Part shown: positions 9,701 to 41,200 of the stretch, in pieces
Numbering within the stretch: the stretch's first letter is position 1
Layout: each line of letters starts with the position of its first letter
Origin: Cololabis saira
Taxonomy: Eukaryota > Chordata > Actinopteri > Beloniformes > Belonidae
DNA: 64,000 bases
Assembly (NCBI RefSeq): GCF_033807715.1
Contig: NC_084591.1
Location: 46,089,868-46,153,867 of the forward strand
Reading direction: 5' to 3'
Made by a program: the position numbers and the translations under genes
The notes under the pieces: model-generated
Seen by the model: the letters and a program-made list of their open reading frames with translations, nothing else
Database searches by the model: none
Told to the model about the DNA's origin: nothing

Positions 9701-12700
9701 GAGATACAAAAAAAGAAAAGACACAGGAAAATTGAAAGCCATCTCACAATTATCAAAGCGGGAACAAAGATGCAGGAGACGACAGTGGAAAGTTAACCAA
9801 AGAAACAGTAGGACCAGTAATAAGAACAGAGAGAAGATGAAAAGTTATATAGCTGCAAACACACTCCCATATCTCCTACAAGTCAGGAAGAACATGAGAA
9901 TGAAGTGCCCATTCTTGAAGCTTCACCTGATATTTCTGACAGTTCTCATGATAAAACTCCAAGTCATATGAGAGGACAGAAAAATGTGAGAGCAAATAGT
10001 GCAAAAGCTTATCGTGACCTTGCTGAGTACCATTTGAAGCTTGAACATGCTCTGAGAAAGGCGGAGGAGTATAAAAAAAGATATCAAAGGCTCTCCGAGA
10101 AGATTAAAACTTCAGATTCCCCCAAAATGAAATTAAAGCAACAAATGAAGCTAAAACTGAAGGCCCTTCGAAGAACACTACTATTTCAGAATGTAGTGCT
10201 TTCTCAGCTGAAAAAAAAAAATAAGGATTCCGGCACAAAAGAAAAACAAATAGTGTCAAACATTCTGGCTTTGAAGATTCTAAAGAAGTACCACTTGGTG
10301 AAAGAGACAAAAACCAACTTGATTTCTCAGCCAAGATGATGCGGACAAACAGCGAACCCTACAAAAACATAATCAGTGTGGATACCGCTGAGAAAATCAA
10401 GATATTCTTGGAACGAGACGATAACAGCAGAGAAACAACAGAGAAAAGGGAGACACTCACCCGACAGAAGGTGAAAAAGCAGAAGCATTTTCTAAATGAC
10501 ACGCTTCACAATCTTTATCGGAAGTTCAAGATGGAAAGTCCACTGTTGAAGCCGTCGTATACAGAGTTTTGCAAAAACCGTCCCTTGATTTGACCTGAAT
10601 GTCTTCCCAACCTGACACTGATTCCTGCCTGATCCTTGTCCTGCATTCCTGCCTGCTCTTCCCCTCTGTTGTGGGAAATAAAGTGCTGGGCCACAGTCCT
10701 GTGTGGTTATGAACTCATGTGAATTGTGTGGTTATGTGAACAGTTGAGGCCTTGGATCAGCTTTAAGTCCCAATTCTGGGCCTCGGACTGAGAACAGGCA
10801 CAATTTTTACGATACCTGGCTGCATGGCTTTGAGAACAAAAGAATCTGGAAAAACACCAAAGCTGTAGTCCGCTGAGGGGGCGGAGTCAAGAAAAGGTGC
10901 GCAGGAGATGATGCACGTACAGTAACTATTTATTAAATAAATGGTCTCTGCCACGCAAGAATTTCACTGTTTTGGGTTTGTCCCCAACCCAGACTTTTTG
11001 ACATCCCCTCTATAATAAAGCTATAATCCATCCATCCATCCATTTTCTATACCCGCTTTATCCCTTGCGGGGTCACGGGGGTCTGCTGGAGCCTATCCCA
11101 GCTCATTACAGGTGAGAGGCAGGGGTTACACCCTGGACAGGTCACCAGTCCATCACAGGGCCACATATAAACACACAAACCATGCTCACAACCACACTCA
11201 CACTCACACCTACGGGCAATTTAGAATCACCAATTAACCTAATATGCATGTTTTTGGACTGTGGGAGGAAGCCGGAGTACCCGGAGAAAACCCACGCAAG
11301 CACGGGGAGAACATGCAAACTCCACACAGAAAGACCCTGCTATAAAAGCTATAAAAAGTGCTAAATTCATTAAAACTTTACTTTGCATTTCCTTGTAACA
11401 ACTTAAAAGGGCATTCTTCAAATTCATATAAAATTTATATTTGTTCAATATGCAATTTATTTATAGTTAAATATCACTGTCCCTCATACATCTGTCATTA
11501 CCATCACACAAGTGACTGTGATGGTAATGACTATCAGTGATAGTAATGACAATTTATCTGTTTATTACCTAATAACTAGAATATATTAGCTTAATTTACC
11601 ATGCACTACTTTACTATTATACATAATTGAACCATAATTTACATTATTTTTGTTTGATATTTCTGACAGTTCTCATAATAAAACTCCAAGTCATATGAGA
11701 GGACGGAAAAATGTGAGAGCAAATAGGGCAAAAGCTTATCGTGACCTTGCTGAGTACCATCTGAAGCTTGAACATGCTCTGAGAAAGGCGGAGGAGTATA
11801 AACAAAAGATATCAAAGGCTCTCCGAGAAGATTAAAACTTCAGATTCCCCCAAAATGAAATTAAAGCAACAAATGAAGCTAAAACTGAAGGCCCTTCCAA
11901 GAACACTACTATTTCAGAATGTAGTGCTTTCTCAGCTGAAAAAAAAAAAAAGGATTCTGGCACAAAAGAAAAACAAATAGTGTCAAAGATTCTGGCTTTG
12001 AAGATTCTAAAGAAGTACCACTTGGTGAAAGAGGCAAAAACCACCTTGATTTCTCAGCCAAGATGATGCGGACAAACAGCGAACCCTACAAAAACATAAT
12101 CAGTGTGGATACCACTGAGAAAATCAAGATATTCTTGGAACGAGAGACGATAACAGCAGAGCAACAACAGAGAAAATGGAGACACTCACCCGACAGAAGA
12201 TGAAAAAGCAGAAGCGTTTTCTAAATCACACACTTCACAATCTTTATCGGAAGTTCAAGATAGAAAGTCCACTGTTGAAGCTGTCGTATACAAAGTTTTG
12301 CAAAAAACGACCGTTTTGGGTTGTGACACCTACTTCACGTGACCTGCAAATTATACTATTATACCTGCTTATACTATTTTTCTTACTATACCATATTTCT
12401 TACTAGTATTTGTCTTTTTATGACATTGTTCTGATGATTTGTATAAGCTGGTTGATAACCACCGGCAGGTCCCTGACTGTTGTTTAATATGGGTCACGCC
12501 ATTGTTGCTGTGCATGAATTAAAATGCTACACACTTATTTGAGAGTGCTGAAAACTTTATTTTCTATTTTATCATTTTTGGATTGACACCCATCATATGG
12601 GAAATTTGAGTTGAGCATGCCAATTCTCTTGTTTGATCCTTTTTTATGTCAGAATCGAACCAGCAGGTCCAATTTTCAACAACAGGTAACAATGTGCAAT

Positions 12701-15700
12701 CTTTACTCTTAGCCGTATGTTAACAACTTTTATACGAATAATGACAAATTCTGATTAGAATCTGTGGCATTATGCAGACCCTGTATGGAGTCTACCAGAA
12801 TCTCTTCCTCACCATCCAGTGTTTTCGGTTTGTTGTCATGCTGCAATTCACAGTGCTTACACAACACTGTTATATTACTATATACGTTAATCTATGACAA
12901 AGCGTCATTAACTGATCATCGGTACCTATGAACATCTTAAGAAGATATGACCCAGCAGTTTCACCCCAAACTTAGAACTTAACTTGGTTTACATACAATT
13001 CTGAAAGACAGCAAAAAAGCCTGAGAGCGACATCTCACTGACATGCATAGAATATTAGATGTTTAAGTTCATGTGATTAAATTAGAAAAATACTAAGCAA
13101 TTATGGTTTATTTGAAGGGGGTTATTAGAAGAAACATCAGAGAGAAAAGGACAATTTTTGCAATCAATAATACACTAAACTGCACAAAATGTAGTATGCA
13201 GGATACTAGCACAATCTGGTGAATGCAAAAAATACCTGTCAACTTTGCAAACTGTATCCGATAATGCACAATCACAACAGCAGTGTAAGCCGGCTGAAAG
13301 TGTCACAGAGAGACAGATGTTCAACCCCATCTTCCTGTTTATGATCTGCACCTTTTCAGCTGCTGCTCAACAAACCATTGATATATTGCCAGCAATGTAC
13401 ACAGATGAGACATATCTGCCTGCCAGCTGTTTTTCTTAAATTGCTTCAATGACTTACCTACTGTGAGTCATTTGGGTGTAAGATACATCCAGGATTTTAG
13501 TCATTTCTTCATTTCAACTTTTCTTGAATGTACAAAGTTGGAAGTGAAGTTCGAGATGTGTCTTGTTGACTGTAATGCCGCCCCTGATCATGACCTGACC
13601 ATGAGACGCTATCAGTGAAGTGTTTTAGTGTCTCACCACATGTTTGCTCAGAGGTTGTTCGATGATACGAGCCGATGGGATGTCAAACAGCAGTTTGATG
13701 TGTTGCTCTTTCCGCTTCACTGCCCTCCAGTTCTGCTGCAGCTCCTTGGTGGTTAAACTGGAACCACTGGGGAGTTCACCTAACATACACACATATACAC
13801 ACACAATGTGGACTCTTTTGTGAAACCAAAAGATCTAGATAGATAAATTCCACACTCTTGACAGCGGCCTGTAAACCCTTTGTCGGATGGAGCCATGAAG
13901 CTGCACCAACGCGTAGCTGCCGGGCGGTGTATGAGATAGTTTCCAAGAACAATGTAAAAAACAGAACACAAAACAAGCTGCGCAGTCTGGCAATAGTCAT
14001 CACAGGAAAAGGTTTCCAGGAGAGTAGGAAGGCTCCTCTCTGCACCATGTCAACTAACATTGTCATTGTTGGTGATTTAAATATCCATGTCGACAACTCC
14101 TCCTGTCGGTTTACAGCGGATTTCCTGAGTGTGCTGGAGTGCCTTGGGCTGCAGCAGCATGTTGAGGTTCCTACTCACACCAAATGGCACGCTCTGGATC
14201 TGATTATCACTGACTCTGCTTCTATCAGTAACCTACAGGTCTATGATCTTGGTGTGTCTGACCACAAAGTGGTCTCAATGGCCTTAACCTTCATGCTGCC
14301 TACTATTAGACCTAAGCGTCAAATGTGTCTTTCCTGAACTGGAAAAGCATTGACTCAGCCACTATGACTATGGATCTCCAACTCATCACCTGCCCAGCCT
14401 CTGGATCAATGGATGAATTAGTGAAACTCTACAATACATCCCTGAACAGTGTTTTTGATCTCCATGCCCCTGTCAAGTGACGTGAGGTCAATTTCTCACG
14501 CTCCGCTCCCTGGTTCACACATGAGCTAAGGACAATAAAAACAGCTGGGCGTGCCCTGGAGCGACGCTGCTGACACTCTGGGCTCATTGTACATAAACTG
14601 GCCTACCGTGAGCGTCAAAGGGCCGACTCCAACTCCCTTAAAGATGCTTGCTCACAATTCTATTCTGGGTTAATCAATAAAATCCCTGGACACTCCAAAC
14701 AGCTTTTTTCAACCATAAGCCATCTTCTGAAGCCATAACCATCCTCTTCACTGAGGCTACAGAGGAGCAATGCAACAGCTTCCTCGACTTTTTCAGATCA
14801 AAGGTCAACAACATTTGCTCTCTGATGTCCAGCTCTCCATGTCCGCTTCCCTCTGACACCAACACCTCACCTACGAGTGTGATGGCTCCTCTACATCTCA
14901 CTGAAGTTCAGGAGAGCCATGTTGAGGAAATCCTCAAAAAAATGAAATCCTGTACCTGTACCCTGGACCCAATTCCCACTGCTCTGCTCAAGTCACATAT
15001 CCCCACTCTCAGTCCTCTCATCACCAGGGTTGTTAACCTATGTCCCACCTACTCTCAAGGTTGCTGTCATCCGTCCCCTTCTCAAGAAACCCACCCTGGA
15101 CCTGGAGGTTCTAGCCAATTACAGGCCTATCTCCAACCTTGCTTTCCTGTCCAAGGTGTTAGAGAAGGTAGTCACCTCTCAACTTCAGAACCACCTCAAC
15201 CTAACAACTTGTTTGAAAAGTTTCAGTCAGGTTTTCATTCAGCCCACAGCACTGAAACAGCTTTGCTCAGGGTTACAAATTACCTGCTGATGACAGCAGA
15301 TGCATCAGATTTTGCACTCAAGTGGTTTCAGTCCTACCTTTCTGGCATAACTGAATATGTCTCACTGGGAAGATGCAAGTCCAGACTGCTCCCTGTCCCC
15401 TGTGGTGTTCTGCAAGGGTTGGTCCTCGGCCCCATCCTCTTCATTATATATATCCTCCCCCTCTGTCATGTCACCAGCACCACTGTTATGCTGACAACAC
15501 GCTGCTTTACATAAAAACTGCTCCAAGCCCCTCTGCAGCCATTTCCTGTCTCTTTGCCTGTCTTGGGGAGATAAAGACATGGATGAGCAACAACTTTCTT
15601 CAGCTAAACAGTAGCAAAACCGAAGACCTCCTTGTTGGCACTCCACACCAGGTTCAGTCATCGTCCATAACTCACCTCACCTTCGATGGTCAGGTCGTAC

Positions 15701-16531
15701 CCATCTCCTACACGGTCACTAATCTGGGAGTTAGGTTTGATCATCACCTAAGCTTTAATGACCATATAAAACACCTGTGCAAAACTTCCTTTTATCATCT
15801 CAAAAAACATCTCCAAACTCCGTCCCATTTTAACCCTGTCAGATGCAGAGAAACTTGTCCACGCATTCATCTCCTTTAGACTGGACTACTGCAACTCTTC
15901 ACTGGGATCCAGCAAGAACATCCAGAAAATGCAATACATTGATTAACAGCGCTGCAAGGAGAATCCGGAAATATGAGCACATAAAACCCTTTCTCCACTC
16001 ACTCCACTGGCTCCCTGTCTCAACCCGGATTGAATACAAAGTCCTACTCCCTACCCATAAATGCATAAATGGACATGCACCTCCGTACCTACAAGAACTC
16101 ATTACTCCCCAAACCTCTACCCGCACCCTCAGATCTACAAACTGCTCGCTCATCCGGGTTCCCAACACCAAGCTCCGCACCATGGGCGACCGGGCCTTTT
16201 ACTCAGTAGCGCCCCGCTTATGGAACAGTCTCCCTGACCATCTAAGGGCGGCACAGACACTGGACTCTTTTAAGACTGGCCTAAAAACCTTTTTATTCAG
16301 GAAGGTGTTTTGAAGCTGAGTTTTATGACTTATTATTGCTAGTTTAAACTGTGTACTGGCTCTGTGGCCCTCTGAGATTCTTGGTTGAAGAGTGCCTTAC
16401 AAATAGAATGCATTATTATTATTATTATTAATGACATGAACAGAACAGAGCTACATGAGTAAAGCGAAAGAAACAGCACCTGAAGCCGTATCCATCCGTT
16501 GGTTTTGAACACTTCCCTTTGGTTCTGCCAT
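6079..16531 (-). CDS. snx20: Sorting nexin 20 (PX domain), complete coding sequence in 3 exons
   Basis: Coding exons are join(6079..6750, 13637..13779, 16480..16531) on the complement; 17 codons, a split Gly, 47 codons and 223 codons give 288 aa. The start is [17 protein letters not shown]. The PX domain begins near residue 44 ([13 protein letters not shown]) and carries the phosphoinositide-binding block RRYSDF (86-91), then [10 protein letters not shown] (111-120) and ICERR (125-129). Residues from about 165 to the end form the helical PXB/TPR-like region of SNX20/SNX21. TTKELQQNW before the PX domain, ICERR, and RYRAPLLE in the PXB fit SNX20 better than SNX21. Known role of the family: SNX20 (SLIC-1) binds phosphoinositides on endosomes and the tail of PSGL-1. 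All junctions are GT-AG with consistent phases (1, then 0). Human SNX20 is about 316 aa, so the N-terminus is shorter here. Intron 1 holds an L2 LINE on the opposite strand; intron 2 holds MITEs, a SINE and the duplicated unknown unit. Confidence 0.9.
6866..7498. mobile_element. MITE with GTTTACATG ends, snx20 intron 2
   Basis: Left end ACTACGTTTACATGCAGTC and right end CATGTAAACGCAGTCACTG are inverted; the interior is rich in AATATTCGGGTTATT motifs in both directions. Confidence 0.6.
7872..8213 (+). mobile_element. tRNA-derived SINE with LINE-like tail
   Basis: The head has RNA polymerase III A box (TAGCTCAGGTGG) and B box (GGTTCGAATCC). The body includes GGCAGCTGTGGCTACAAACG, the tail GGGCGCTATATAAAT, then (CAT)n. 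A reverse-orientation copy is at 25840-26182. It sits in snx20 intron 2. Confidence 0.85.
8745..9300. mobile_element. DNA-transposon remnants with internal 22-bp tandem repeat
   Basis: 8745-9060 begins GCCGGGTATACACTGTGCGAC and is rich in inverted CGACTAT/GTCGTG motifs. Inside, about four copies of a 22-bp unit (ACGAGAGATTAACACCTC core) run 8868-8960. 9180-9300 is a second, GC-rich palindromic element ending in GGAACCATAAATCAGCC, related to 42824-42922. Confidence 0.55.
9429..10682 (+). pseudogene. Uncharacterised transposon-associated coding unit, copy 1
   Basis: I do not recognise a named family, but I recall similar multi-copy predicted proteins in fish and other animals. The reading frames are 9585-9971 (basic, [29 protein letters not shown]; the frame breaks near 9890), 9905-10339 (coiled-coil: [22 protein letters not shown]) and 10336-10593 ([42 protein letters not shown]). 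The conserved continuation RPFWVVTPT is broken here at RPLI. AATAAA lies at 10677-10682. The three pieces, read in order, look like one lysine-rich protein split by frameshifts and a stop. It sits inside snx20 intron 2, on the opposite strand. Function unknown. Confidence 0.5.
11029..11340 (+). repeat. Interspersed repeat with CATGCAAACTCCACACAG block
   Basis: Starts CCATCCATCCATTTTCTATACCCGC and ends CATGCAAACTCCACACAG. Related pieces are at 23290-23520, 33710-33925 and, inverted, about 47215-47335. A very common teleost dispersed repeat, probably a retroelement end. Confidence 0.65.
11494..12410 (+). pseudogene. Uncharacterised transposon-associated unit, copy 2 (internally deleted)
   Basis: Repeats 9429-9590 almost exactly, then jumps to the middle of the coding unit ([22 protein letters not shown]). 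About 340 bp encoding the basic N-terminal part is missing, with TGA microhomology at the join. It keeps the C-terminal RPFWVVTPT that copy 1 lacks. Frameshifts near 11810 and 12050 break the frame, so it cannot encode a full protein. Confidence 0.55.
12420..13630. other. snx20 intron 2, no recognisable feature
   Basis: AT-rich unique-looking sequence with no gene or repeat that I can name. Confidence 0.5.
13637..13779 (-). CDS. snx20: snx20 coding exon 2 (start of PX domain)
   Basis: Bounded by an acceptor ending TATGTTAG and donor GTG|GTGAGA. 143 bp: two bases complete a split Gly, then 47 codons from [17 protein letters not shown] to PLSKHV. It reads directly into LYEI of the next exon, as in vertebrate SNX20. 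Confidence 0.88.
13860..16432 (+). pseudogene. L2-like LINE ORF2, degenerate
   Basis: Broken frames in order: endonuclease piece ([29 protein letters not shown]), RT pieces ([47 protein letters not shown]) and the C-terminal block ([45 protein letters not shown]). The catalytic Tyr-Ala-Asp-Asp reads YADN, and the segment between HSTETALL and FALKWF lacks part of the RT palm. It ends in (ATT)n at 16411-16432. It lies antisense in snx20 intron 1. Confidence 0.85.
16480..16531 (-). CDS. snx20: snx20 first coding exon
   Basis: ATG at 16531..16529, 17 codons plus one base, donor G|GTGCTG. Phase 1 matches the phase of the next exon's acceptor. The N-terminus is not conserved, so the call rests on phase, position and the open frame. 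Confidence 0.7.
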
Positions 16532-17234
16532 CAGGTCCTCACAAGGAGAGAAAGTCAGAGCAGATCCAAAGCTCAGATGTCCTGCTACACCCTTCCTAAG
16601 AGGTTTTCAGCCTCAGGATTTTCTTCATTATTTGTGTCTCCAGCATTGGGGTGTGCCTCCTGAACACGCAGATGAACATGAAACCTGCCTGAATGCTGAC
16701 AGACGAGTGCCGAGATGAGGAAGTTCCTCATCAGATTAGCACACACAAGAGGGAAGTGAAATAACTGGTGAACTGACACTGGCTGAGAGAAGTATGTTTT
16801 ATAGCTGCAGTAACAGTGGGGGAAGAGTGTTTGTTTTCTTTTTTCACTTCACAAGGCATAACCTGACCTTTAGCCAAAGCGGAGTTGATGAAGCAGACAA
16901 GCAGCAGCTCCTTGTTGCTCCTCATGGTGGAGACAAAGTTTCAGTGTACATATGTTGGAATGCAGAGGGAAACAAAGAAAAGAAAGGATCACTGATTTAC
17001 GACCTGGCCGGTTTGGTCTGAGCCAAGTTAATCTCCTTTGGCTGAGGGAAGGCGGAGGTCCTTCTCCTGATCATCAGTTGGCCCATTAAACACAACACAC
17101 AGGATGGTTTCCAGAAGCAGCAGCGCTCCGACTTTGTATAACCTTTGTTTCATTGACACATGATTTTGTTAAACAAATGAAACTACTAAAATGTATGCGG
17201 GGGGTAATCTTTACTCTAAACATGGCATAACAGG

Positions 17235-17350
17235 GCAAACAGGTCGGTGGATGACGCAGTCAACATCGGACTGCACCACATCCTGCGCCACCTCGACACC
17301 CCAGGGACTTACGCCAGGATCCTGTTCGTGGACTTCAGCTCGGCGTTCAT
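17235..17350 (+). pseudogene. Rex1-like LINE reverse-transcriptase fragment
   Basis: One frame reads [18 protein letters not shown], then [18 protein letters not shown], the fish Rex1-type RT core; both flanks are unrelated. Confidence 0.7.
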
Positions 17351-17351
17351 G

Positions 17352-18063
17352 TCAACTTCTGACACTAACATAACTAACAACTTTATTATAGTGACTAATA
17401 ACTAAGCCACCATAATAAATAATAATAATGTAATAATCCGTGTATATATCACGACAACGGATCCCAATTGACTTCGCATAGGTACAATATCCGTGGTGCT
17501 CACACAGAATTTTACCACTTTCCGTGCTGGTGCCACGGAAAATATTGGTAAGAGGTTGTGGGCATTTCATGGATTTTTGTGAGATCAGGCAGGTTGGAAG
17601 TGTGTAAGACTGCAGCTCTGCATCCTGGCCTGGACCCTGGATTGTCAGGGGGGAGTGTCTAATAATATTGGCCAGATTTCTAGAAATAAGAGCTGCACCA
17701 TCCCGGGTGGGATAAATGCTGTCTCTTTTAATCAGATCGGGCTTTGCCCAAAACGTCTTCCAATTGTCAATAAAGGCCATGCAGTTGAAACGCTGCATTA
17801 GGACCTTTAAAAGAGCCATAAGTGAATGCTCAAATACTTTAATGAACTGAAGCAACATTATAAAGAACTAAGGAAGAGAATAGCTGGCTGGAATAACGTG
17901 ATCCTTCAACGTGCTGCGTCCGGCCAGAGAAGCCCCACACAGTCTGGTGAAAAGATGCGGCCTGCTCACTCCTCAGGTTAAGGAGGAGACCTGAGCTCAG
18001 TGCAGGGCCCTCCCGGGGTTGGTAGAGGATGGATATGCCCAGGACTGACTTGGGTAGGAGCAC
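17352..18063 (-). pseudogene. Probable retrotransposon ORF1 (esterase-like) fragment
   Basis: The 168-aa frame includes FIDNWKTFWAKPDLIKRDS and IYPTRDGAALISRNLANIIR, the end of the SGNH/esterase-like ORF1 domain found in CR1/L2-group LINEs. No start of the domain remains. Family assignment is from memory. Confidence 0.5.
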
Positions 18064-18267
18064 AGTGTGGTAAAATGGGGAAAAAAATCAGGATATAAAA
18101 AAAAAAAAAAAAAAAAAAAAAACATTTTCAAAGCTGAATTTACTAGACCAGATATACTATTTAGACTTATTACACAGAACCAGTATATAGACCTAGAGTA
18201 ATGAACCAGTATACAGAACTAGTATAGGGTGTCAAAATGATGCAGGAAAGAACAGTAAAGGGTCAAG

Positions 18268-18576
18268 ACACATCACAAGAAAAAACAACAATTTTCACCT
18301 GTTTCAAGTAGATTTTCCCTTAAAATAAGTAGAAAAATCTGACAGTGGAACAAGATTGTTTTGCTTGTAATGAGAAAATAAATCTTGTCCCATTGGCAGA
18401 TTTTCCTACTTATTTCAAGTGAAAATTTACTTGAAACAGGTGAAAATTGTCAAATAAGTTATTTTTCTGGTAATGAGTCTTGTTTTAAGTGTAATGAGAT
18501 TTTTGACTAAAAATTAGACATTTTAACTAGAAATAAGACAAATATTCTTGTTAAGATTTTGAGTTTTTGCAGTGTA
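18268..18576. mobile_element. Palindromic GCAAAAACTCAAAATCTT MITE, truncated
   Basis: Right part of the family described at 35867; the left arm is missing. Confidence 0.7.
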
Positions 18577-18920
18577 GACGGTGTAAGTTTATTTAAAGAA
18601 AAAATCTGCATTCAGTTGTTCACTTTGTTGTCAAAGTTGATGAAGTGAAATGACGTCACTGTTCACCTTCAGCTCTATTAATTGCAGTTAAAGGTGTATC
18701 AAGAGATTTTACTCACAGTTTGGTGACAAAATGAATGTACAAAGTTATGTCACTCTTATTTTTCATTGATCAAATATTTGTTAAATCTACTCAGAGATAT
18801 AAATGCTGACAGACAGCAGTTAATTATTCAGTTCATCTTTATTTGTGCAATTTAGGGGGAGTTCACAACAAAAAAAGCCATCTAAATAAACTTCACAGAA
18901 AACAACCAACAAAGCAGCAC

Positions 18921-19143
18921 TTAAAGGAGCTTGCGGCTGCTTTTAAGAAATGAGACTCTCTATCGCCGCCCTTCCACGACGGCCGTCGGGGGTACTGCAG
19001 CCAACAGTGAAGCCGGCACAGGAGAACGGGGAGAACGTGCATGCAGCGTCATGTGACGTCACATCCGCAGCCCAGCGCGGGAAAATCGGGACCGACTTGC
19101 ATTACATTTTGCAAATAAAAAAAACAGCTTCAAGCTCCTTTAA
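18921..19143. mobile_element. TTAA-flanked MITE
   Basis: TTAA-AGGAGCTTG at the left and CAAGCTCCT-TTAA at the right enclose a GC-rich core containing TGACGTCA-like motifs. Confidence 0.65.
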
Positions 19144-19489
19144 ACAAGAAGTACAAAACATGGACATATTTGTGGTGATCCTGAAGTTGATGACTGTCTC
19201 TTTGTCCACCCCAACCGCAGCTTCTGTGGTTCTGTTCAGACGTGGGATCTAGTTCTGGCGAGATGATGATCTGCTTGAACCCAGTGGAAGTTCACAGTAA
19301 AACACAGCATGTTTGTGAAACCGGATTACAGAGAAAACCAGGCCTCTGGACTCTGCAGAACCTGCATTCAACCAGACCTCCCTGCAGACCGGTGCAACTG
19401 GAGAGATATTTACTGATACCAATCTGCTTCCACAGAACAAACAAGAATCAATCCAGTAACATGCAAACAACTTCCTTTCACATGGTCCT

Positions 19490-20282
19490 GTGTTTGAATA
19501 CTTTTTGAAATGGTGTGAGGAATCTTTTTTATCTTTGAATATCTTAAAGACAAAGGATATGTGTATGGATTTCAGATGCGTGCAGCCCTCTCCTGTAAGT
19601 AATGTGATTGAGGGTGAAGAAGTTGAAATTGTTGAGTCCTATAAATATTTAGGCACTATTATTGACAACAAACTGTCATTTGGAAAAAATAAAACGGACT
19701 CGATATATAAGAAAAGCCAGCAGCGCCTTTTTTGTCTTCGAAAACTCTCGAAATTCCAGGTGGATTCTTCCCTGATGACTATGTTTTATCGTTCTTTTAT
19801 CGAATCTGTTATCACTTTTTCTTTCATTTGTTGGTTTCAATCTTTGAAGGTCAAGGACAGAAACTTGCTCAATAAGGTTGTCAGTCTAAGCAGTAAAATC
19901 ATCGGGTCGGCTCAACAAACTTTACAAGAACCTTATAACAAACAGCTGATCAAGAAACTCCATGTTGTCTGATTCTCACATCTCTTAATAAACAGTTTCA
20001 GTTTCTACCATCAGTTACTGCTTACACTCCCTTTTGCAAAGACAAAAAGATACAAACACTCCTTTGTTCCTCCGCTATTGTTCTTTTAAATGCTGGAAGG
20101 AAAAGGTAGTGGGTGAAAAAGCCTTCCCTCTTAACTATAGCTTAGGCCTGTACTATGATGTGTAACCTATTGTAATTTATTATGTATATTTTATGTATAT
20201 TTACCATTGCATGCTTCTCCTGTCGCGAAACTAACCGCCCCCTTGGGGACAAATAAAGTAATTGATTGATTGATTGATTGAT
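19490..20282 (+). pseudogene. LINE reverse-transcriptase C-terminal fragment with (ATTG)n tail
   Basis: The frame 19490-19972 reads ESYKYLGTIIDNKLSFGKN, KSQQRLFCLRKLSKFQV, SKIIGSAQQTLQEPYNK, the RT thumb and C-terminal region of a non-LTR element. The tail AAATAAAGTA(ATTG)n ends at 20282. It lies just downstream of the tph2 stop on the opposite strand and may fall in tph2's 3' UTR. Confidence 0.75.
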
Positions 20283-20540
20283 TCCTGAAGGCCAACAGCG
20301 AGCAGCTCTGAGAGACTGGTCTGCAGGAAATGTGACTGAGTGAACCTCCTGTGGATTCTCTGTGTTCCAGGCTGACAGGTAAAGCTTTCACAAAGAATGC
20401 AAACATTTAAAGCTACACCATAACCAAAGTGAATGGACATGAATGATAAATCAACATGAGACTGTGAATGAAGCTCTGCAGAAGCAGAGGTCACGTTGTT
20501 GCTGATGTTTGGGCCGATCACTGCGATCACTGCATGGTCT

Positions 20541-40023
<19,483 letters not shown>

Positions 40024-40165
40024 GCGGGGCACCGGCGGCCGGCTCCCATCCTTCATCACGTGGGCCGAAGCCATGGGGAACCAGTGGGTGTACGAGTACC
40101 AGGGCTCCAGCCTGCCGTCCTGCTGCTGCCAACACTTGTGTGGACCAGCAGCTCCCCACGTCCAC

Positions 40166-40172
40166 CTAAATA
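40166..40172 (-). promoter_or_regulatory. TATA-like box, candidate tph2 core promoter
   Basis: AGTATTTAGG on the minus strand about 145 bp upstream of the tph2 ATG. It lies between that start and a transposon end at 40218. Inference from spacing and AT-rich motif only. Confidence 0.35.
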
Positions 40173-40217
40173 CTCCCACAGGACCGTGGGGGACTCCTCC
40201 CACTGCAGCAGCATCAC

Positions 40218-40640
40218 CAGTACTGGAGTTGAGGGGGATGAGGGGGGATGGCATCCCTCCTGAAATAAAAACGGTCCAAATCATCCCCCCTGTAAAACTG
40301 CCATCCCTCCTTTCCATCCCTTATGTCATTTCATCAATGAATGTGGTTTTACTGCTATTTCAACATTTAGAGTCATCACCAGAAAAATAACACCAGAAAA
40401 ATAACTTATTTGACAATTTTCACCTGTTTCAAGTAAATTTTCACTTGAAATAAGTAGGAAAATCTGCCAGTGGGACAAGATTTATCTTCTCATTACAATC
40501 AAAAAAATCTTGTTCCACTGATTTTTCTACTTATTTCAAGTGAAAATCTACTTGAAACAGGTGGAAATTGTTGTTTTTTCCAGTGATGAGTCTTGTTTTA
40601 AGTGTAATGAGATTTTTATACTAAAATGAGACATTTTACC
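40218..40640 (+). mobile_element. Composite hAT-like element, copy D, 3'-truncated, next to the tph2 promoter
   Basis: Begins CAGTACTGGAGTTGAGG like copy A and keeps the same outer-arm/MITE junction, but ends inside the MITE at GAGACATTTTAC. Confidence 0.75.
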
Positions 40641-40793
40641 CGTTACCTGAAGTCTTCTCACTTGAGTCTCTTCTTCACATCCTCCGCTGAAGCATTCAGG
40701 TGAGAGGACAGGAGAAATGAAGAGAAAATGAAGGGTGTACCATCTGTGATATATCAGGGACAGGTGTCTCCGTCTCCTGAAGCCCAGGAGTTA

Positions 40794-41200
40794 CACTGCA
40801 AAAACTCAAAATCTTAACACGAATATTTGTCTTATTTCTAGTTAAAATGTCTCATTTTTAGTCAAAAACTCTCATTACACTTAAAACAAGACTCATTGCC
40901 AGAAAAATAACTACTTATTTGACAATTTTCACTTGTTTCAAGTAGATTTTCACTTAAAATAAGTAGAAAAATCTGCCAGTGGAACAAGATTTTTTTGCTT
41001 GTAATAAGAAGATAAATCTTGTCCCACTGGCAGATTTTTCTACTTATTTTAAGTGAAAATCTACTTGAAACAGGTGAACATTGTTGTTTTTTCCAGTGAT
41101 GAGTCTTGTTTTAAGTGTAATGAGATTTCTTTTACTAAAATGAGACATTTTAACTAGAAATAATATAAATATTCTTGTTAAGTTTTTGAGTTTTTGCAGT
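40794..41200. mobile_element. CACTGCAAAAACTC MITE, full copy
   Basis: 407 bp palindromic copy about 770 bp upstream of the tph2 start codon. Confidence 0.8.

Noticed and set aside
6079..16531. snx20 gene being SNX21
   Set aside because: ICERR, LTGNF and RYRAPLLE and the TTKELQQNW linker match SNX20 as I recall it; the SNX21 equivalents differ.
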